Assembly (NCBI GenBank): GCA_947172415.1
Contig: OX359198.1
Coordinates: 2,821,401-2,885,400 of the forward strand
Reading direction: 5' to 3'
Origin: Chondrosia reniformis
Taxonomy: Eukaryota; Porifera; Demospongiae; Chondrillida; Chondrillidae
DNA length: 64,000 bases
Part shown: positions 60,643 through 64,000 of the stretch, piece by piece
Numbering within the stretch: the first letter of the stretch is position 1
Layout of the letters: each line of letters starts with the position of its first letter
The notes under the pieces: generated by a model
Databases searched by the model: none
Told to the model about the DNA's origin: nothing
Seen by the model: the letters and a program-made list of their open reading frames with translations, nothing else
Position numbers and translations under genes: made by a program

Positions 60643-61805
60643 TTTTCCGATGTATCTCGGATAGCTTTCCTGACCTCTTCACTTTCTGATTTACACATGT
60701 AGGAACACACATATGCAGCTGTGCCATATACTGATCCAATCAATTGTACATCCATATTAGCTTTCCATGCCTTCAGAAGGTGTGTATAGTATGGATTGCA
60801 GTTTTCTTCCCTTGCTGATCTCTTCAAGACATAGAACCTGGACTTGTTTCCAGGATCATCATGGCTTTTCAGCCGTGTATCTTCTGACAGAGGTTGAGGA
60901 AAATCAAATCGGCAGTCTGCCACATTTTTCCCCTTTGTGTTGCTTTCCTGCAAGTTGATGTATGATGGTGCTGCTGCACTCTCAACACCAATGAACGAAG
61001 TTCTTCATCTTTGCAACCTTGTGTTGGAATATTCACAGAAATGTAACTAACTGTGGAGCAATCTGCCTTCCAGCTGTAGTATCTAAGTTTGGAGCATCCC
61101 TTATCCACCACATGGAATGGACATGTGGAGATCCCCTCAACTGGAATTCAATTCTCCAAATGTTTTCAACTACCTCACCAATAGGTTGCCCAGATCCTTT
61201 AATCACTTCCCTGAGGAACCATTGAAAGCGATGTGCAAAATGCCTAGCTGTAACCATTGGATTTGTCCTCATCAGTTCTCTCCTCTCACTGGCTGATAAA
61301 TTAGCTGCCTGTTCCTCTGACAGATTCTGACCCATACTCCTGCTTAGCACTATCATCAAGTCCACCAATTATATCGTCAGCACTCAGTGTGACAAAGAAT
61401 GTGGGAGGACCTAGCAAATAGCTGGATCTTTAATGAGTTCCAATAAGCCTTTGTGCCACGAATATCTCTCATGAAGCTATAACAACTTTCACGCAAGTGA
61501 GGGTTATTTTCCCGGGGTCCTCGCAGCAAACCAGCTGTGAGTAGCTCCTTCTCATTGGTTTCCTTGTTAGACTTCTCACAGTGGCCTATTCTGAATGATC
61601 GCATCCTCATAGCAATGGAAGTGCTGCTCTGCAATTTCAGGGCTTCTACAATGTTACAGGCCCAAAAGATATAAGCAGGATGACATGCCCATCTTGAGTC
61701 AGCACTAAGCATTCTTGTTTGAAAATATTCTAGAGGTGTAACTTTGACTTCTCTGATGGTGCCAAAACCAGTTTCACCATTGGGGTAAAGGGTCGGAAAA
61801 GCCAA
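60585..61805 (-). pseudogene. Helitron Rep (HUH, Y2) endonuclease, frameshifted
   Basis: Split over several frames. 61,377-61,805: AFPTLYPNGETGFG..., ADSRWACHPAYIFWA, the Helitron-like N-terminal domain. 61,033-61,368: HFAHRFQWFLREVI and IEFQLRGSPHVHSMWW; HVH (61,117-61,125) is the metal-binding HUH motif. 60,869-61,111: SYISVNIPTQGCKDEELRSL. 60,585-60,953: CRFDFPQPLSEDTRL and YVCSYMCK, with the two catalytic tyrosines of the Y2 motif. Frameshifts lie near 60,640, 60,950, 61,040-61,060 and 61,370. Rep nicks and joins single strands during rolling-circle transposition. Confidence 0.85.
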
Positions 61806-62990
61806 TACTTCTAAATCATTTTGATTCTCAAATATACTTAGTGGTGGGGTTGTTACTCTGTAACTTATATATCTGTTGTTCTATTGGTATACTACCTTGT
61901 ATCAAGTCAACAGCCTCTACAACGGGCTGGAGAGCATCCAACCTAACAATTCATGTTTCATCCATTTCTAAAATATCTTCATTCACATTTTCACCGTCAG
62001 TGACTTTTTCTTCTTTATGGTTGAACATGTCTTCTGACATCTTAGTGATGGTGATGTCACCATACAAGGGGTTATGTTGCTTTAACCATTTCAGAGCTTG
62101 CATCACATTGGAGTATCGACAGGTATGGTAAATTGTATCAGGGACAGAGCCATTTGGTTTACTTTCAATAGAGTCTGGCTGCTGAATGTAAAGAATATCT
62201 TCACCACTGGGTTAACGAGGGAGCTCTGAAATGACACAGTCAACATTAGAGGGAAAGTTGATTACCTGGCCTCTAACAGCCCTTTGTCCACCCCTTGGCA
62301 AATTGGCCATTTTCATGAAAACAGTAGCCTTTGAAATCAAACACTGCTCTAATGTGTTTAGTCCAATGAACACTGAAGGGACCTCTGGTACTTTCATTTA
62401 TTAAACTGTGATCCTGCAGGAATTTTCTTTCTTTCCATAGCACTCTTGCACTTGTTACACAACCAAACACTTTCTATACTTTCTTGAACTGATTCATTCA
62501 CCACAGCAAGTAGCTCATTTGCCACATCGCAGCTGTACAGGGCACCCAACTGCTAATAGCACGACCTTTCACAGGAAAAACACTTATGGGTCGGCCCCTT
62601 AAGAATTGCTTTTTCAAATTTATGTAAGTTATTTTTCAACTTTAAAGCTTGTTTTGATGGTATTGAAATCTCAAGTCTTGGTACTTGCACCGCAGATGCA
62701 GTAACAACACCAGACTCAATTACATTTCCACCCACTTCCATGTCCACCTCTTCAGACTTTTGGCTGATAAGATTTTCCTTACCAGTATCATCCATGACTG
62801 AATCATCACTTTGGGTTGATTCTCTTTGAACTTCCTTCAAACTGTCACTCTCCAACCCATCAGTGGATTCATAAATTGAACTAATGCGGGTCACATTTAC
62901 CTTGGTATTTGAAACAATGCTAGTACATGGCACACTACTGGTTATTTCTCCTTCTGAGTTACGTTTTTGCCTCCTCCATGCTTGCATTCT
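61806..62990 (-). pseudogene. Helitron N-terminal Cys-rich / DUF6570-like region, broken
   Basis: Frames on the minus strand: 62,553-62,987 (Ser/Glu-rich, then HKCFSCERSCY and a TAG). The same frame continues ESVWLCNKCKSAMERKKIPAGSQFN until a one-base shift. 62,212-62,397 reads VPSVFIGLNTLEQCLISKATVFMKMANLP, typical of the region found upstream of Rep in animal Helitrons. 61,806-62,211 gives VMQALKWLKQHNPLYGDI with stops. The CxxC pairs suggest zinc binding. No activity can be assigned. Confidence 0.7.
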
Positions 62991-63118
62991 TAATCTTGCT
63001 TGCTCTTTTTCTCTCTCCAGTCTTAGAGTATTTTTTGTTTAGATTCATTAATCAATTTTGTTTTCTTAAATTTGTTACTGCTGCTCAGTCTTGACTCCTG
63101 TTTTTTAGTTGATTCAGA

Positions 63119-63620
63119 CTGCAACCTCTTCCTCTCATTTTCAGAGAGGGTACCAAGTCTTTCAGCACGATCTTCATTGCTTTCTGACTGCAACCTCTTA
63201 CTCTGATTTTCAGAGAGGGTGGCAAGTCTTGCAGCACGATCTTCATCGCTTTCTGACTGCAGCCTCTTACTCTAATTTTCAGAGAGGGTGGCAAGTCTTG
63301 CAGCAAGATCTGCACTGCTTTCTGACTGCAACCTCTTACTCTGATTTTCAGAGAGGGTGGCAAGTCTTGCAGCACGATCTTCATCGATTTCTGACTGAAA
63401 CCTCTTACTCTGATTTTCAGAGAGGGTGGTAAGTCTTGCAGCACCATCTGCACTGCTTTCTGACTGCAACCTCTTACTCTGATTTTCAGAGAGGGTGGCA
63501 AGTCTTGCAGCACGATCTTCATTGCTTTCTGACTGCAACCTCGTACTCTGATTTTCGGAGAGGGTGGCAAGTCTTGTTGCACGATTTTCCTTGGTTTCTG
63601 AGTACAGCCGTTTCCTGTTA
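63119..63620 (-). repeat. 69-bp coding minisatellite in the Helitron N-terminus
   Basis: Copies start at 63,119, 63,188, 63,257, 63,326, 63,395, 63,464 and 63,533 (constant spacing of 69 bp, a multiple of three), sharing CTGCAACCTCTTACTCTGAT. The repeat encodes 23 residues, charged and probably helical. Outer copies are more diverged than central ones. Confidence 0.9.
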
Positions 63621-63898
63621 TTTTCAGTGAGTGCAGCAAGCCTCACAGCACCTTGCTTCTCAGTCTCATATTGCAGCCGCAGTCTCTGGTTCTCTGACAT
63701 TTTTAATAATCTTATACCGTGCTCTTCAACTGTTTCAGCCTCTAGCCACTTTCTCTGACATGCTGACAGCATGGCCAGTGTACAACATTTCTTTATTGCA
63801 CTTTCCATGTATTCTTGACTGTCAATTCCAGTTTGGTCCATGACTGGATTAACAGCTGATGTAGGCATTGTCAATTCATCATGTATCTCATTCTGACG

Positions 63899-63928
63899 TG
63901 GGCCTGGGTTCAGTTCAACATCTCCACC
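63899..63928 (-). promoter_or_regulatory. 2A-like (StopGo) ribosome-skipping motif
   Basis: Codons for GGDVELNPGP match the D(V/I)ExNPGP consensus exactly, with a hydrophobic Leu-rich run just upstream. In known 2A peptides the Gly-Pro bond is not formed and two products result. If active, the upstream product would be released before the repeat/Rep-helicase protein. Confidence 0.8.
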
Positions 63929-64000
63929 CAGCAATAGCAGTATACTTAATGAATGAGCTAAGCGAAAGTTGCCCTTACTGCTGCGTAGCAGGTGATGCAA

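Larger units (their letters stand above)
57986..64000 (-). mobile_element. Helitron (Rep-PIF1 helicase), partial and decayed
   Basis: Minus-strand element entering from the right edge. Order from the N-terminus: 2A-like motif, 23-residue repeats, Cys-rich zinc region, Helitron N-domain, HUH Rep with Y2, PIF1 helicase. The 3' end meets the AT-rich satellite at about 57,985 directly after coding sequence; no convincing CTRR end with a hairpin is visible, so it is probably 3' truncated. Confidence 0.85.
63010..64000 (-). pseudogene. Helitron N-terminal segment: 2A-like motif plus 23-residue repeats, open at the window edge
   Basis: The frame is open to base 64,000 and has no ATG before the edge, so it continues outside. 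It reads RLAHSLSILLLLGGDVELNP followed by GP (63,899-63,928 for the core), then a spacer and about nine tandem repeats of a 23-residue unit such as RLATLSENQSKRLQSES. A TAG at 63,272 interrupts the sixth or seventh repeat (Gln expected). Reading continues in frame to a TAA at about 63,020, after which another frame (LRLEREKEQARLRMQAW) resumes. The hydrophobic stretch before the 2A core could act as a signal sequence, as described for some animal 2A-like leaders. Confidence 0.75.

Noticed and set aside
63109-63843. Plus-strand and alternative minus-strand frames over the 69-bp repeats (including 63,085-63,639)
   Set aside because: The repeat length is a multiple of three, so every frame stays open. 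Only the frame with 2A and Glu/Arg-rich repeats joins the Helitron coding order.

Overview
This is a repeat-dominated stretch of a eukaryotic, almost certainly animal (marine-invertebrate-like) genome. No intact host gene is recognisable. The case for an animal is the transposon fauna: a permuted GIY-YIG Penelope-like element (Naiad type), a canonical Penelope-like element, two non-LTR retrotransposons with restriction-like endonuclease (R2-like and R4/Dong-like), a Tigger/pogo transposon, a PIF1/Rep Helitron with a 2A-like motif, and a tRNA-derived SINE. The species cannot be named from the sequence.

Layout. About 1-50,325 is built on one 13-bp satellite, ACTAGTTGTATGT (reverse complement ACATACAACTAGT). 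It runs forward (1-589), reversed (590-19,930), forward (19,931-45,855) and reversed again (47,656-50,325). The six-base palindrome ACTAGT inside each monomer keeps the register through these strand switches. Longer blocks of the satellite, from about 190 bp to several kb, are themselves duplicated, which often supplies an 'empty site' to compare with each insertion. Interrupting it are: a nested cluster of inverted-repeat elements (3,166-6,837); two opposite-orientation copies of a foldback/Helentron-like element (14,065-14,830 and 23,136-23,865); a Tigger deletion derivative (19,044-19,580); an internally deleted R2-like element (30,334-32,577); a tandem tRNA-SINE (34,754-35,588); a head-to-head pair of Penelope fragments (36,340-37,705); a nearly intact Naiad element (39,190-42,593); a foldback element carrying a canonical hammerhead ribozyme (45,079-45,576); and a composite with a nested insertion (45,856-47,655).

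From 50,326 to 53,945 there is a decayed R4/Dong-like retrotransposon on the minus strand. 53,946-57,985 is a second, AT-rich satellite of about 22-24 bp monomers. 57,986 to the right edge is a minus-strand Helitron with zinc-finger, Rep (HUH, Y2) and PIF1-helicase regions, interrupted by several stops and frameshifts. Its N-terminal part holds a 2A-like ribosome-skipping motif followed by 23-residue tandem repeats; the reading frame runs off the window.

The most notable biology is the hammerhead ribozyme signal. There is one fully canonical fold at 45,383-45,427 inside a foldback, one near-canonical copy just 3' of the Naiad ORF, and decayed versions at the Penelope fragments. Next come the 2A motif at the head of a Helitron, and the microhomology-deleted miniature derivative of the R2-like element. 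All coding regions except the 80-residue Tigger HTH remnant carry stops, frameshifts or deletions, so the window looks like a transposon graveyard inside satellite (heterochromatin-like) DNA. Many of the longer open frames in the satellites are open only because the repeat is periodic, and are not listed as genes.
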